DNA of 64,000 nucleotides, from assembly GCA_014728085.1 (NCBI GenBank), contig WJMF01000099.1, positions 62,001 to 126,000 on the forward strand, read 5' to 3'. Under the pieces are notes generated by a model that worked only from the letters and a program-made list of their open reading frames with translations, had not been told where the DNA came from and searched no databases. The translations under genes and the position numbers were made by a program. Source of the stretch: Candidatus Zhuqueibacterota bacterium (lineage in GTDB: Bacteria > Zhuqueibacterota > Zhuqueibacteria > Residuimicrobiales > Oceaniaggregativiventaceae). Shown here piece by piece: positions 63,888-64,000 of this stretch. How positions within the stretch are numbered: the stretch's first letter is position 1; every line of letters begins with the position of its first letter.

Positions 63888-64000
63888 ATGGCAAAAGGAA
63901 TTACAAAAAGGTCTGTGGACTATTCAAAATGGTATATTGACATCGTTTCTAAAGCGGAACTGGCCGAGCACTCACCGGTAAAGGGGTGTATGGTCATTAA
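63888..64000 (+). CDS. proS: Prolyl-tRNA synthetase, archaeal/eukaryotic-type, 5' end only
   Basis: The ATG at 63888 opens [20 protein letters not shown] and then [17 protein letters not shown] before the window ends. This is the well-conserved N-terminus of the ProS form shared by archaea, eukaryotes and many FCB and other bacteria, distinct from the E. coli type. It charges tRNA-Pro. It is 12 bases downstream of the cysteine-rich gene and probably on the same transcript; AGAAA is the only purine-rich stretch before the start. The rest lies beyond base 64000. Confidence 0.88.
   Translation, partial: MAKGITKRSVDYSKWYIDIVSKAELAEHSPVKGCMVI

Overview
The window looks like a chromosomal segment of an uncultured-type bacterium of the FCB superphylum, close to Calditrichota/Ignavibacteria-like lineages. 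The clues are a type IX secretion (T9SS) C-terminal sorting domain with the FPNPFNPTT signature, a GWxTD-domain protein, a SecA with the Bacteroidota-style insertion, a citramalate-synthase isoleucine route, frequent TTG starts and moderate GC. The phylum call is inference; no 16S gene is present. No tRNA, CRISPR array, insertion sequence or prophage was seen.

Layout. (1) 1-11118: a surface-polysaccharide locus on the + strand: the 3' part of a GHL15/golvesin-type protein, a methyltransferase, three GT4 glycosyltransferases, two GT39-like membrane glycosyltransferases and a UDP-galactopyranose-mutase-like flavoprotein. (2) 11184-19239: a sigma-54-type promoter, a 2603-residue secreted protein with about 15 bacterial Ig-like repeats and a T9SS tail, and a terminator. 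(3) 19336-20229: an eIF-2B/MtnA-like sugar-phosphate isomerase family protein. (4) 20243-33750, minus strand: a 13-kb amino-acid operon, ilvB-ilvN-ilvC-leuA-leuB-cimA-argJ-proC-argC-argB-argD-argA-like. It is preceded by a consensus promoter and a 46-codon leader peptide very rich in Leu and Ile codons, a clear attenuator-type arrangement. (5) 33849-44221, + strand: exo/endonuclease-phosphatase family protein, TPR/GWxTD protein, methyltransferase, GH13 debranching-type enzyme, M20 peptidase, sulfatase-maturase-like radical SAM enzyme with a SEC-C tail, M29 aminopeptidase-like protein. (6) 44271-45567: a self-contained promoter/27-codon ORF/terminator unit, a coiled-coil zinc-ribbon protein, and RNase P RNA. 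(7) 45620-58798: recJ, ilvE, nusB, a 2075-residue SecA, smg (DUF494), a Xer recombinase, then hpf-hprK and mannose-family PTS EIIA and EIIB. (8) 58814-64000: a small doubtful ORF, a cobalamin adenosyltransferase, a sorbosone/glucose-dehydrogenase-like beta-propeller, a sodium:solute symporter (minus strand), a cysteine-rich unknown protein with a structured leader, and the start of proS running off the window.

The most unusual object is SecA (48851-55078). It is about twice the normal size because two regions are expanded. The preprotein cross-linking domain has grown to about 700 residues of degenerate repeats. The C-terminal helical region carries six tandem units of about 88 residues, of which only the last keeps the canonical scaffold signature. 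The other strong points are the ilv leader-peptide attenuator, the hpf-hprK-EIIA-EIIB cluster with no sugar permease in view, the sigma-54 promoter ahead of the T9SS giant, an apparent AUC start in argJ, and a micro-gene at 44271-44447.
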